NCBI RefSeq assembly: GCF_043641665.1
Contig: NC_092190.1
Location: 17,352,048-17,416,047, forward strand
Length of the DNA stretch: 64,000 nt
Reading direction: 5' to 3'
Source: Enoplosus armatus
Lineage: Eukaryota; Chordata; Actinopteri; Centrarchiformes; Enoplosidae
Under the pieces are notes generated by a model. It did no database searches and was not told the origin of the DNA. It saw nothing but the letters and a program-made list of their open reading frames with translations. Positions 28,459 to 42,024 of this stretch are shown here, piece by piece; positions within the stretch are counted from its first letter, which is position 1, and every line of letters begins with the position of its first letter. The position numbers and the translations under genes were made by a program.

Positions 28459-30392
28459 CTCACATGCACTCACACGTGGGGAAAAGCCCAAAGTGTAAAT
28501 GCAGGAGCCAGCAAAAATGCACAGCAAAATGAGCAACAGAAAGCCATGCAAACACTTTCAACTCATTCTCTTCTAAAGTGTGTCTGGCCCCACATTGTTG
28601 AGTGAATGAATGTAGACAATGAAAAGACTCTCAGGATGGTGAGATGATGTGTGTGTTTGTGACAGAAACTGCTTTGATGATAGGCTCTGTGGAAGCCGAG
28701 GTCCGGCCTTTTTTCCCCCAACATTCCTCACTTCTACAGCATCTCCCCTGTCTCTACTTTCCTGCCCTCGGCAATCCCTCGTTTATCTCTCAGTCTTGCT
28801 TTTCTTCTTTTGGTCTCACTTCTCTCTCTTTTCTTCTTTTTCCTGTTCTACCTGCAGTATTTCCCACCCACCTGCTTCTTGTTTTCTAAGCGTTATGCTG
28901 TTTTCTTTCTCCACTCACCATTCTTCTACCGTAGAGTCACATAATTGTACAACTGTAGTGTACAATTACTGTGACAAGCAAAGCGGGACATTAGAGTTAT
29001 ATTTTGTCTTGGTGTTCATCCCCTACAGGAACACACAACTTCTGAAGCATGCAAACTTCATTCATGTGTTCACCTTCTCACAGGTGAATGCTGCGATACA
29101 ACAATACAGACATTACTGACGTTCATATATGTGAACTGATGGGTTTCATCATTGCAACACTTAATAGTGGCTCAGTCATTACAAATGCAGATTGTCTGTC
29201 AGAAAACAAAAATTCACCTTCCCTGGAGGACACTAATGAAGGGGGCACTGTCACTGCAGACAATTATTTACTTTATTTTATTTTTTCATTACTTTGTTTT
29301 GGTAAATATAATCTGACCAAATAGTACACCAGTTGAAACAAACACTAAGGATGTATATATGTATAGTAATTTCTTTGCAAAAATGAATTTCGTCTTCAGT
29401 TAGATTTAAATAACCTCAGGTAACTGTATGGCCTCAGTGTTGCTCTCTATTCCTGTATCCCAAACGCTCTCTTCTCCTTCAAGATTTATAAGACTTATTT
29501 GGTAACCCTGATAGATCCAGAGGTGCTGTGTTTTCAATACTGTAATATGTGCAGCTCCATTCTTGTTTTATGAGTCTGGATGACTAAAATAATTTGCTGA
29601 ACGCAGCTAAAAGCTGTGTAGAGCTGCAAAGAGGGGGGTTGATTCTCAGTGGGATTGCCAGTACTTGCTATATCTTCACATACAGTGACTGGGAGTCTTT
29701 AGTTAAATGCTAATAAGGAAATATTGCTAGAAGATAAGGCATCTGTAAAGCTAGTTAAGGGCAATTGTAAGAGGGTATTTAAGGACTTCAAGATGTTTTC
29801 AAAGACCTAAAGCTGCACATAACCTTGAAAATAAGACATCTGCAAGAGAGATGGACATGCACTGGTTAGGTGTGATGAGGTTTACTTATCTGCTGTCAAG
29901 TTTGTAACCTGAATGGATTATACTGTAACTAAACATTTGAATTAGATTAGATCTCAACCTGGTTTCTCCTTCGTGTTATTGTTCTCCCTGTTGAGAGCCC
30001 TCTGTGAAAACTGATTTGAGTCTGATTTTGCATTTTAATGTGGAATATTAAGAAAAAGCTTTCATTACTTGATCTCCCTGCACCATTTGAATATTCTTCC
30101 TCTAGGAATTCCACTATGAATATGCAAAAGCTTGACAGACACACACACACACAGAGTTAAAAAACCATGAGTCAGATAACATACATGAGCTAGCTTCAAC
30201 TAGAGTCAAACTGAATCATCATCAAGGACTAAAGAGCACCAATTTATGCTTATTTTTATCACGAGAATTTGAGCTGTGTGTTTTGGATAAACATGCTGGA
30301 AAATGGCCTCTTCCTGGCGACCCAAGCCTGCCACGGAAGAGTCCCAAACTGTTTAAAGAGCGCTGAGTCTCTCTTTCAGACAGCCAAAGTCA

Positions 30393-30426
<34 letters not shown>

Positions 30427-30665
30427 CTACTTTCACACAAACATAAAAATGCTCACAACAGGTTTCTATGGCACCTCACTCTCGTGTACAGATTCAAACA
30501 CAATCATGTGCTGCTTTTTGGTTTGTGTGTGTTTGCAGTTGTGTGAGTGACTCTCTGTGCACCCGAGGTGGTGCTCACAGGTGATGCCAACCCACAGCAG
30601 AGAAACTGGGTCAGCATTTGGCAAGCCAAGGACACACACACACACACACACAGATACACACACAG

Positions 30666-30708
<43 letters not shown>

Positions 30709-30721
30709 CACGCACACACAG
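30393..30721. repeat. Two (CA)n tracts with AGATAC and CG interruptions
   Basis: A pure CA run at 30393-30421 and a longer interrupted one at 30631-30721. Frames through them are artefacts. Confidence 0.95.
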
Positions 30722-31326
30722 ACCTTCTGAATCTGCCTCTTCCTCCGTTTAGCTGGTATCAGAGCCCAAGCAATTGACATAATGCATTCCCTATTCCCGC
30801 ACCAAAACCATAACAGTTACGGGCCTAACCTCAACCCTGACCTTAACCTAAATCTAACTCTAAGTTATGGTGGTGCACTAAGTGAACATTTTTCTTTGAG
30901 GATGGCACTGGAGTCATCTGTCGGGTATCTTCCTGAAAGTCCACAGTGAATTTCATGGAAGTCTTGTAAGTAGCTGTTGAAACTAAGAAACTGTCTTATT
31001 AGGAATCCTCCGGACAGGCCTGATGAATGTTCGTCTTTGAGCTTCATTCAAGAGTTCGAGGTAGAGGATCAAGAAAAGTGGCTCTTCCTAGAAACACTGG
31101 ATAAATACAATACACTGTGGATTGTTTGCTATAGCTCATTATTCTCCCTGCCATCAATGTGTAAGGTCTGTATACAGTCTGTGTTTTGATTAAACACCAT
31201 GTGACCACAGCCATAACAACACGGACACCCTGTGGGAACATAATCCACATCCAGTTGGGAGGGAAATATAACAAAAAACTAAAGAGGTTGTAACTCTAAT
31301 TTTATTTCATTTTCCCAGATGACAAT

Positions 31327-31328
<2 letters not shown>

Positions 31329-31399
<71 letters not shown>
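31329..31399. repeat. (GT)35 microsatellite
   Basis: One of the longest pure dinucleotide runs in the window (71 bases) and probably highly variable in length. Confidence 0.97.
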
Positions 31400-31401
<2 letters not shown>

Positions 31402-32418
31402 GTGAAGTCAAGTTCATCTGGTGTGTTTTGGAAGTTGCGGAGGAACCATTTCTGTTTGTTTGTCCTGATGACATCGTCATCCTCTCGTTTGGCTGCATGA
31501 GGACAACCAAACTCGTTAGCTATAATGACATTTACTGACAGAAACAAAGGTGAACAAAAGTGGCACAAATTCAGGTGAAGATGTTCCTGCTTAAAATGAA
31601 AATGTTGCAGCTTGAGTAAGATTTGTGGTGAACCTGAGTTGCATGACTCCACGTGACTATTGAACAGAGACAGGAGACAGCCTGGAGGACAACAAGCAAG
31701 AAACAACTGGAGTTGATGATACTTTTCGAAAACATAATGTTTCAATCAATCTGAGCTGTCGCACACTAGACAGGTGCGTGCTGGCGCAAAAGACATCTGT
31801 CATTTGGGGAGTACACCCACTGGCTGACAATTTCTGTAACTTTCCGAACAACAATCTGACACACGCACTCCAAGCAGCAATTGGCCAGGTGTGTGGAGGT
31901 GAGAACGTAGCTGAACTTCTCTCTCAAGCTCTCATTTTTCAGTCTCACAATGCTTTCAAGGAGAGACGGCCCAAAAAATGACCTAGACCTGATACAACAC
32001 TTTAAAGCATATCTCCCTGCCCTAGAGCGGCCAATCAACAAAAGATGCCATTCCACAGACCTGCTCATTTAAAATCAGTAAATAAGTAATGTACATATCA
32101 TGGTATATATAACTATAACTGGATCGAGATACCCTCAATGCAACAAAAAACGACTTTTACTACTGATGTTCTTGTTCAATCACGATGTAAAACTCTGTTC
32201 TTTTCAAATTCAGCTCTACTGTAGGTTACTGTAGGATGTTAAGCACCAGTATAGTACTGGTTCCTCTGGGAGATGGTGTAACTAGAAATCCACATTGATA
32301 GCAGTAGCACCTCTGAGGTAATATTTAGCTTGGTTATTTGTGTGTGCATGTGTGTGTGTGGGCAATAGTTAAATCAAACATTCCTCATCTGGATGTGAAA
32401 GAGGACCTCCATGAGTGA

Positions 32419-32449
<31 letters not shown>

Positions 32450-33317
32450 TGGTTGAGGGGGTGACGCTGCATAGGAATGTGAACTCCATCTCCTCTTACT
32501 GTGTTTTATTTCTGTGGATGTTTTAAGAAAGTGCGTCTCATCGGGTCTCCGTGTGACAGAAAGAGTAATAATTAATAAGCATTGGCCTGATGTGACCTGG
32601 AAATGCTTTGACACTTTTCATGGAGATGAAAGGAGTCACACTGCAGAAAGTCACTGGCTGGATGCAGGATTGTGCCTCGTTACAAACAGGTGTTGAGCAA
32701 CAGGCTTTTCTTTTATAAAAGGCAATGCACAGCGAAACAATAACGCCAAGGTGTTCGATCCCCAACATTAGCATGCACAACATCTATACGCTCCCCTGTT
32801 TTTCTATGGGTTTGATTCAGCTGTGATACTGACTGTAGTTGCAAAATAGAAGAGAAGAGAAAGTGCAGCCATTTCAGGTTTTACTGATTAATATGTTCAA
32901 AAACTTACTAAATGAAATGTTTTCATTTAGACTATTTTATCAGCACTTGGTAGTGGGAGCAGGATAAGCACAATGAGAGCCTCCCACCGTTTCTCAGAAA
33001 AGAGTGACTCATCAGCCAGGTAGCTAGCAGACTGTGCCGTCATTCCTGTTCACTGTACAGACATGGAAAAGAAAGAAAAATCAACTTCATATACTTGTTT
33101 TCCTTTTGCGTTTCAGGCTACAGTCTCCTGCTTACAGAATAAACAGCAAGACGAGAAAACCATCCCATACTTTGCCTCCTGGGCAGCATCAGAGATGTGA
33201 GTCAGGTGAATAAATTCAAGCTGAACGTGCAGGTGATGATGAACAGTGCCAGTTGTCTAATGGTGCATTCAGATGGAACGAGGAAGTCAGAAGTTGCACG
33301 AATGCATACAAACTCAC

Positions 33318-33356
33318 AGTTTACTGTGACAACACAAGATGTTGTCACAGTAAACT
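33318..33356. repeat. Perfect inverted repeat, 17-bp arms, 5-nt loop
   Basis: Left arm AGTTTACTGTGACAACA (33318-33334) pairs without mismatch with TGTTGTCACAGTAAACT (33340-33356) around CAAGA. It is in the gene-free stretch and is not explained by simple repeats. Confidence 0.9.
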
Positions 33357-33717
33357 ACAGCATCAGTTTTGCCCTGTTGTAATGTACTTTAATGAAACCC
33401 ACCTGTTGGTTCCTGCAGAGACTTGAAACTTGCTTGACACATAGTAGTTTATATATAGTAGCCACAGTTTGGCGTTATCTTGCTTTGTTAATTACATTAT
33501 CATTGTGTGGTACTGTGGTAGTCTCATGAAATTTGTGATTTGAAACCAAACAAACAGGTTTTGTTCTGACATATTTAAACTAAAATCCAAAACAAGAGAC
33601 TGAATTCTTGACAACATACAGCAGCTCAAAGAGAGTTTGAATCTGCATTGCCACAAATGAAGATCATTCATTCATTCAGAATGTTGTCTACAATTTGTAG
33701 TATTAAGGCCCTCTTAC

Positions 33718-33768
33718 ATACGCACGCACGCACGCACACACGCACACACACACACACACACACACACT
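33718..33768. repeat. (CGCA)n/(CA)n microsatellite
   Basis: GCAC tetramers grade into a pure CA run. Confidence 0.95.
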
Positions 33769-36700
33769 ACGGGGGCCATCTTTGGCTAAGCTTGTCCTTT
33801 GTGTGATGTTTAGGTGCTTCGGTTTCACTTGGACAGACAAAGAGCTACTGTGGCTGCAGACTGGCCTGTAGATGACACTGCTCACAAAGATGGCTCTCAT
33901 CCAGTAGCTCATATGGCTGTGGCATGTGTGTGTTTGCGTGTGTCCTTTGGGAGTGATACGAGACACCCCGAATGATCACTGAAAGTAGCGTTAATGAGCG
34001 CATGGTGTGGGAACAGCTAATTAATGCACACCGACCAGCTGACGAGGGTCCTTCTTTGTGTCTCATTCCTGTCTTTAAGTTACTAGTATCTGACAAGTAA
34101 CAAGAATACACCTGGAGCTAACACATCAATACAAATAACTAAATAACTAAGTGAATACATTAACACTAACTAGTAAACCGTAGGCCTCCAAATATTGTAC
34201 TGATGAAACATTAGATTTTATTTGCTTCTCTCTCTTCCACTTCGCTCTCTCCCTCAGACTGGTGATGTGTAGGTTACACAAGTTTAATGTAAAGGTCAAT
34301 AACAGTAAATTAAATGACCATCCCTAATCTAAACCTGATTTGTGTTCACTGGCAAGATTTTGCAGGAAGTAACATTAAGTAATGTACTGCAGTGAATAGT
34401 CACAGGGAGGTCATTGAGGTGGTCTGTTTGACGTTGTGTCCCATCACATGCTTCAAACCAGTGTATTTTCTTTTCTTTTAAATGTACCCAAGACCACGAC
34501 CATGTCCTAACCTTAGCCAAGTGTTTGAGCTGCATTAACATACCAATAAAAACCTCATAAGGCAATGACTCGTGTTGTATTTCAGTGATGGACTCGGCAG
34601 GAGTCACTATTGTTTGACAGGGTATTCAAATGTGTCTTCTGATGTTACATAAGACTGCCAAGCTAGCTTACATTACATACTGTATATTATAAACAATATA
34701 TTATATATATAGCATGCTAACATGCTAAACTAAGTGACCATGATAAACATGAACTTATTCTTGACATAATAGATTAGGTGAAAGTAAACACCCCAATGAG
34801 AAGTAGAGTGGCGTTATCTGGTGATGTGGTAGGAAACATAAGCAATGATGCTTTTGCTTTGCTACCTGCAGTTAAAGTTTCAATGCGCACAGATTTAAGA
34901 TAAACATTGAACCAGAGTATCTTACATTTTCTAGGTCAGTTTGGAAACGTAATTTTATCAGTTAACAACAGTAACCAGCCTACATTAAAATTTCGGTCAT
35001 ATCAAATAAATGAATGTGGACCCACAGTCTGAAATAAAGTGAATTAAACTGGCATCCATCACAAAATCACATCCAACACAGTATAGGGCCAGACCAAACT
35101 GTTCAAACACACACACACACACACACACAGATACTCTGTTTAGGGTCTGTGTGTGTACACATTCCTCTTAACCTTTCACAAGCACCAACACACATTCCTT
35201 CAGACCACTTTCAAATATACCAACACATATATGATACACAGGATGTGTACACAGAAATACAAGATACCCTAACAGATTAATGGTGACGTTTGCACAAGGC
35301 TCGGGCTAAAACAGGAAAAAAGTGACAGACATTTTACCAAATGTCTCAACAGGATTCAGGTATGAAATTTGTGTTGATATGAGTTTTGATGAAGGTTGAG
35401 AGCTTAACTTTGCTGTGAGGAAATGTCAGTTTGCAGTTCAAACTATGCATGGAAGCCCAGACATCAGACTGTTTCCACCCAGATGGAAAATGCTGCATGA
35501 AGTGTCCTGACAGCAGACTTCCTCCCATCTTTGTGGCTAAAACAAACTGTATTTGTGTACATATCAATGATAAATAACTTGACCAACATATTAGCCTGTT
35601 GTCAGTGTCATCTACCGCTGATATGACTGATATGAGTCACTTTTTATGTTATATTGAGTAGCAAAGGACAGTGGAATTGTGTTAGAAAGGCCAGATATAG
35701 ACTGGAGGAACAACTACAGTGACCAATAATATTTTCAACAAACATGTGGGCATATGGGTATTATTTTAAGACAGACTTGACTATCCTGTAACACTCACAA
35801 ACAGGCGATATGCCAACTTTTCCAGCTCATTTCTTCCTATTTCAGGCATTTTCACCTAGATTCTTCCATGCACAACTTGAACAAAAGAATGGTGGTCAAA
35901 TGTCAAATGAATACTACAGATTAAATATCACAATATGCGCTTAGCCTTCGTATCGGTGATCCTTCACGGGCAGCAAGGAGGAGCAAGGAGTGAAGGCTTC
36001 ATATTTGTGTTTCTGGCTGTTTCATATCGTAACGTATTTTAACATAATTAACCTCATTGGCAGCTTCGGTTTAAAATACACTGAGTTACCTCAACTCACA
36101 TATTTTTTCAGTGGAAAGAACATTTCGTTTTTTTGCCTTTTAATTTATGTACCTGGCACGTCGTTAATCTCCACTTATTTCAGTAAGATGGAAAGTGTTT
36201 ACTGGTGAATGAATGGTGATGTTATGTACTGGAGGCCGGATGGCTCGGCCAGGTCAGCGTACCAGCCATGCCAGCATTTAGTCACGGCAGTTAACTGGGT
36301 CAATAACCCATAATCCTCCATGTGTCCTCCTGTGACCTCCTCCTACATTCATTCTGTTTCTGTATCTGGAGGACAGGAGGAGGGACGGAGACGAACACAG
36401 AAACAAAGAGGAGAGGACAGACTTTTTTTGTGTACAAGGTGACTCAGAGCCTCAGCTGCAGAGCTCTCTTTCTTTTCTTTCTTGTTTGTGTGCCTGCTTC
36501 CTTTCTAACCGATTTCCTTCATAAAAATCCAATTAACATTTTCCAGCACGTTAACCTCCGTTGCCATTTGGAGCTGCTAATGTGTGAAGATGTTTATATT
36601 AGACTTTTCTTTACAGGTGGTTGAGGTTATCCAGATTTTCAGTCTGAATCCAGGGATTAGCTATTGCTGGATTACAGTTACACCTGGTTTTTAATCTTTC

Positions 36701-39700
36701 AATTAAATGAACACAGACACATCCTGCTCCCCTCTTGGTGCCGGCAGCCTTTTGCTAACAGGAATATTTTCAGCAGGAGAAGTAAGAAGGTTAACGTGAT
36801 GAGACTTGATATCTCTTCCTTTCTTCCTTCTCTGCTTACTTTGTATTCTCTCCTGTGCTCTTCCTGTCTGTCTCTCTTCCTCCTTACTTTCTCTCATCCT
36901 CTCCGCAGACACACAGCTGAGATGTGGGCAAACCACCAAAATGTGTGTGTGTGTTAGAAGCTGTGCCAACCTGAACCTGCTGACCTCTGATAGGCCCTCA
37001 GCTCTCTCTCTCTCTCTCTGCAGATGAGTTGGACGTCAGCCCTCGCTGTACGATACAGCCAGGAAACACAAACAAGTCTATTTGTTATATTAGCACACCT
37101 TATTATCTGATTTACATAAACTTAGCATGGGAGATAAACTACGCAGGTTGTCCTTTACCCCAAATGTGGCTGCAAGATGGAGTAAAATCCTGAAAATGAT
37201 CAGATACTGCATCACAAAATGAGTCACTCACAATTTTTGTTTCAGTCTTAAAACACTACAAGCTATTATTTTTGAACTCTGCATCTTGTTTCCTTCCTGT
37301 CTTTGACAGCGTCATACCTGTTGGCCTTCATCTCTGTGTCGCCATGGACACAAATATCCGTGAGGATTGCGACACTGTCATCCTCAGCGACCGTGTTTGT
37401 TGGTATTGGTTACTGCAGCTTTGTCTCGCCAGTGATCCCACTCAGCTTCCACCAGTTGTGGGTTTCCAGGTGGTTGACGGGTGTCTATGTGATTTGTTGC
37501 AGATCATGTGGGTCTCTTCTATCCTTGACGATTCAGTGGTGTTACAATCTGGTGGCTCCACCATCAGTCTGGACAGTATACTTCTGTCATGTCAAAAACC
37601 GAATAGCTGTCATCAAATGTGGTGTGTATCCTAAAAAAAACGTTCCTATTTTCTACCCTATTAATCCCTTCTTTACCTTCAAAGATTGCTATTTTCTGTA
37701 GTTTCTCGTCTCTCTTCCAAACCCTAACTTGAAAGATAGCACCAGTGTGGTTTTATATGTATCCTTTGGTCACAGATGAAATGTCTACATTTGCAGCAGT
37801 CAGAAGCTTCGACTGTGTGCTCTGCTGCAGGTTAGCTTCGCCCCTGAAGGTCATCCACTCTGCCTGTTTCCACATCTACTAAAAACAGCTTCCAACAGCC
37901 TCTTTTGCTTTTGTCTTTCCAAAACAAAAGCCAGCAGATTTGATATTTTTTAAACACCCTGCAGCTCCTCTGTTTCCCTAAACAACCTCCAGCTTTCACA
38001 CCTGGTTACAGGCCACTGAGGCTGGAAAGAGGAAATGATGTATGGACAAACAATATCTACTGTATCACCATGAGATTCAGAACCAGCCATAGTTCATTTA
38101 CGCAGACATCACCATCGTATTTTCAATTTGCAGCAGTGCTTAAAATGGAGTAACTGATGTGGACTTTATTTTGTAAGTCATTTGTATACTGTACAAAAAA
38201 CCTATATAGTATCTATATATCTATAGGTAAGTATTCATGAACAAACGTCTTTGTCATGGGCTTAGAAGAAAAATGTTTGACCAGATAGAAGTTTGTGATC
38301 AAAGGTGGGTCTAGAACTACCAAATACACACTGTTTCATTCCTGTGCCACATTAATATCACTGTCCTCTGTGAGGCACAAATAATCTCTCAGCATGTTTC
38401 AGCTGGAGAGTAAACGTATAAAAATAAAGCAATATACAAAAACAAAAAGTCAGAGGAGCGTCGATGACAGTGCAGTTATTTTGCAGTTGTTTGTCTGTCT
38501 TGTGATAGGCTACCAGACGACAGCTGCGAGTGTCTGTTTGTGTCATAGGAACATCACAAGATTTGAGTCATAGAATAAATGCATCTTAGCCTAAATCACA
38601 AAAGAGAACAGCTTCTTCTGCTCGCTATTGAGACGCAGCAGATTCACTCAGAGTCAGCTGCCCAAATTAAATCCCACTCTTAGTTTAATCAATATGAGGA
38701 GCTTTTCTCTGCGCAAAGAGAACGGTGAGTTGAGATTTTAGAGGAAAAATACAGCGTCAGCATCTAACTCGATGTTCCCTCGCTGGTCAGTTTAATCAAA
38801 TCAAACCACCAGCAAAGACCCAGAAACTTGAGATGTACTATATTAGATTAAATTCCCTTCATATGCTGCTCTGACAGACACTGAACTGATGTAGATATAC
38901 TTATAAGGCCTGGGACGTCATTAGAGATCCAGCTGAAAGATGAGGGTACACGCACGCGATGCCTTTGTCACACCCATGCAAGAGATGTCACTGACTGAGA
39001 AACGGCGACATAAATTAATAATGAAAAAGATACCTGCTCTTGTTACAACACAGGTGCTGATCTATGATGACACTCGACAGGCAGGTGTGACATGAGGTCA
39101 TTTAGGTAACACACTGGAGGCACCAACATCTGCTGTAACTGGAATAGATCTGAATCAACACTGCATGAACACATGGCTACTATTTCATGACGTATAATGT
39201 ACACATCTTGAAAATAACATTGTCAGCATTATTATGACAGAACAGTAAGACTAACACTACTCTCTCAGTCAGCAAGCAAATGTCCCGCTACATAATACCT
39301 CAGTTAATCATCATGATACTATTTTACTCACCTGTATCGGTGTTACAGTGGTGGGAAAGAACTAAGCACATTTACTTAAGAACTTGGCATTAATCGGTAT
39401 TTCTCATAATGGCTTTGAATCAAGTGACTATGTGTAAAGGGAAAAGCAGAAGCTTATACAGACCACGGAGAATTATCCGCCAACTCTGCAGCTTTTTAGC
39501 CTCTTTGATCTTATTGTTGCAGCGGCAGGCAGCCGACAAACCCTCTGTCCTACTGCCCAACACACACATTAGACAAACTGAATACTGTGTGTAGTAAGCG
39601 AAAGAGAATATAGGGACTTGTCTATCCACTTAATAAGGATAAAGATAACATGTCAGTCCCTCATGTCTTCTGCCTTCAGTATTGTGACACTGACTGATTT

Positions 39701-40181
39701 ATTTGTTTGTCTCAATGGTCTGTTTGTCTTACCAACAGTTTGTCATAAAGCAAGATATTTCAACAACTACTGGCCAGAGCTGTGAGATGTACCATGCATT
39801 TTGGGGGAATGAATACTCCAGTAGCTCCACTGTTGGAGCAGTTGGGGGATCAGTGTCATGCTCACCTCAACGGTGGCTGCTGGTAATCTTATTTCTTCAT
39901 CCACATTTTTTCTAACATCCAGCCTACTGTTGTCCATCCATCTCTCTGGATAATGTGCCACCGCACACCATCACCGTGTTCAAAACTAATAAAAGCAAAT
40001 AGTTCCCTCTTGTGTCCATTTTGTGCCATCACCCAACCTATAGTATCAGTACTACACTGCTGTGAAGACCTCTGAGTACAGTGATACTCCCGCTGGGTCT
40101 CCTGCAACAGAGAACAGCAGAAAGCATGTTTTAATTTAAATACTTTTATAATTGGTAACAAACATACCCATAACATGTTCA

Positions 40182-40184
<3 letters not shown>

Positions 40185-40225
<41 letters not shown>
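40185..40225. repeat. (AC)20 microsatellite
   Basis: Lies about 100 bases left of the first tRNA-Ala gene. A GT run at 40592-40625 lies on its right side in complementary orientation. Confidence 0.97.
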
Positions 40226-40230
<5 letters not shown>

Positions 40231-40328
40231 ACATAGTTTTAGAGTATCACAGGTTGAGTCAGGAATAGTGAAATCACACTGAAATGCTGAAGAATAGACA
40301 AACAGATGGAAGGTAGCATTTAGAAGAA

Positions 40329-40400
40329 GGGGATGTAGCTCAGTGGTAGAGCGTGTGCTTTGCATGTACAAGGCCCTGGGTTCAATCCCCAGCATCTCCA
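40329..40400 (+). tRNA. tRNA-Ala (anticodon TGC), copy 1
   Basis: A 72-base cloverleaf without an intron. The acceptor GGGGATG pairs with CATCTCC (one G-U), followed by discriminator A. The D arm is GCTC/GAGC, the anticodon arm TGTGC-TTTGCAT-GTACA and the T arm CTGGG-TTCAATC-CCCAG. Identity fits alanine, although the universal alanine signal G3:U70 needs position 3 opposite T, which is present here (GGG against TCC). The T-loop TTC is intact. No run of four T follows within about 150 bases. Confidence 0.93.
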
Positions 40401-40590
40401 TCACAACTTTCTTATTTGATAACATGCTCACACTGACTGATCCTGTTATACCTGTATCTATCACACAGCAGGTGGACGGGACGCTCCCCTCCAGGTTCCT
40501 GTTGGGACACTCATCAAACCCTCTGGAAAGACAAAAACATTTACTTCCTTTCTCATTTCATTTTCAGCTGCCAGAAAAACCTCAGAGTGG

Positions 40591-40591
<1 letters not shown>

Positions 40592-40625
<34 letters not shown>
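40592..40625. repeat. (GT)17 microsatellite
   Basis: Right-hand partner, in opposite orientation, of the CA run at 40185-40225. Confidence 0.95.
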
Positions 40626-40626
<1 letters not shown>

Positions 40627-41199
40627 CAGTGTATGTTGTGCAGCGCCTGATGAGTTGAAGGGTGACAATTTTGAATCCGTTGCTGGTTGTCGACGTCCCG
40701 AACACAGGGCCTCAGAGTCAATCCATAAACCAGGTTGGAGACATGACAACAGTCAGACTGGAGGCTTGTTTTCTCCGCTCTGTGCATGATTCAGTAGTAT
40801 GCAGGGGGAACTGAAGAGTGGGATGAGGGGTAGTGTGAGACAAAGACATTTTCAGAGCTGATTGTACATGGGGGTGCCCCATGTTCGAAATAAACGCCAG
40901 AAAAGTGCTCTTAGATTCCCATAAAGTAGATAAAACACGATAAAGTGTGCAAGAAAACGTGACGTTGAGCCGGTCGAACAGCAGCGACATGCCACTAGTC
41001 AATCGTCATAAGACACTAAAACAAGAGTGCCACAAGCCAGTAAAATGGCAGCAGCATACCAAAAACCATCAGTGACATACTTTTTGATCTCTGCGTCACT
41101 CCACTTATAGAGATGTCGTAAAAGCGCTCTTAAATGTTTCCATGAAAGCAATGAGTTACAGTTTTTATGAACCAAACCATACATAGATGTATGTACAAG

Positions 41200-41271
41200 G
41201 GGGATGTAGCTCAGTGGTAGAGCGTGTGCTTCGCATGTACAAGGTCCTGGGATCAATCCCCAGCATCTCCA
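41200..41271 (+). tRNA. tRNA-Ala (anticodon CGC), copy 2
   Basis: Same length and stems as copy 1, with G3:U70 present. The anticodon loop is TTCGCAT, so this isoacceptor reads GCG codons. The T-loop reads ATCAATC, with A in place of the usual T54. The 80 bases after it resemble those after copy 1. No T4 terminator follows within about 180 bases. Confidence 0.9.
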
Positions 41272-41595
41272 TCACTTATTTGATAACATACACAGTGATT
41301 GAGTGATCCTGTTATAACTGTATTTAGCACACAGCAGGAGGACAGGATGCTTCTCCATCATCACCTGCCTCTAATAATAAACACAGCTGTATGTACTACA
41401 TAGAGGAAGGCTTGCTTTGAAGGTACTCTATGTAACAACTTACATGTATTAACGGCTTTTTATTGCCAATGTGTGAACGGATTGTAATGTAACTTTAAAA
41501 AAATGGGCCTGTGGACTGATTTCTATGTAAGGGACTTGGGACATCAAAACAGTCACAGTTACGTTCATTCTTCAACTTCTGTTGTTACATATAGT

Positions 41596-41630
41596 ATCTA
41601 TCTATCAATCTATCTATCAATCTATCGATC
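41596..41630. repeat. (TCTA)n tetranucleotide repeat
   Basis: Imperfect TCTATC/TCAA units between tRNA copies 2 and 3. Confidence 0.9.
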
Positions 41631-41639
41631 AAATGTATT

Positions 41640-41960
41640 TTTGGACATTCAAAATTATATTATGGATGTCTGGAATGGTTTTTCATTTTGGATATCTCAA
41701 ATTAAAAATATGACTAGTAACAATTGGATTGTAGATATCTGAAATGAGAGTTTTTCCCTTGTAAGACTTCTATTGCAGATATCCAGAATGTTCTTTCTAG
41801 GTATGAAACATGTAATTGTGGAAATCTGAACTTGAAAAGCCCAATACACATGAATGGCAAAAGTGGCGTCATTTGTCCTAGGAAGAATGATGCTGTGGAT
41901 ATCTGAAATGTTCTTTTCGACTCGGAAGAATCAAATTATAGATGTCTGCAATATATATCC
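41640..41960. repeat. Degenerate tandem array built on a GATATCTGAAATG motif
   Basis: Variants of GATATCTGAAATG recur at about 41664, 41690, 41731, 41777, 41821, 41897 and 41941. Between them lie related T-rich text and TAGGAAGAAT-like words. Spacing is 26-76 bases, so the array is old and eroded. Confidence 0.65.
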
Positions 41961-42024
41961 AGTCTAGCTAGTCAATATTAAAAAATGTAATAACTAAAAT
42001 GCTGAGAAATTAGAGGAAAACAAG

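Noticed and set aside
31766..32068. Overlapping frames on both strands, 67 and 100 codons
   Set aside because: Open on both strands by chance composition; neither has recognisable residues or splice context.
37005..37110. A good-looking acceptor (CTCTCTCTGCAG) followed by ATGAGTTGG
   Set aside because: The pyrimidine tract is simple CT repeat, the frame is short, and no donor or partner exon was found.
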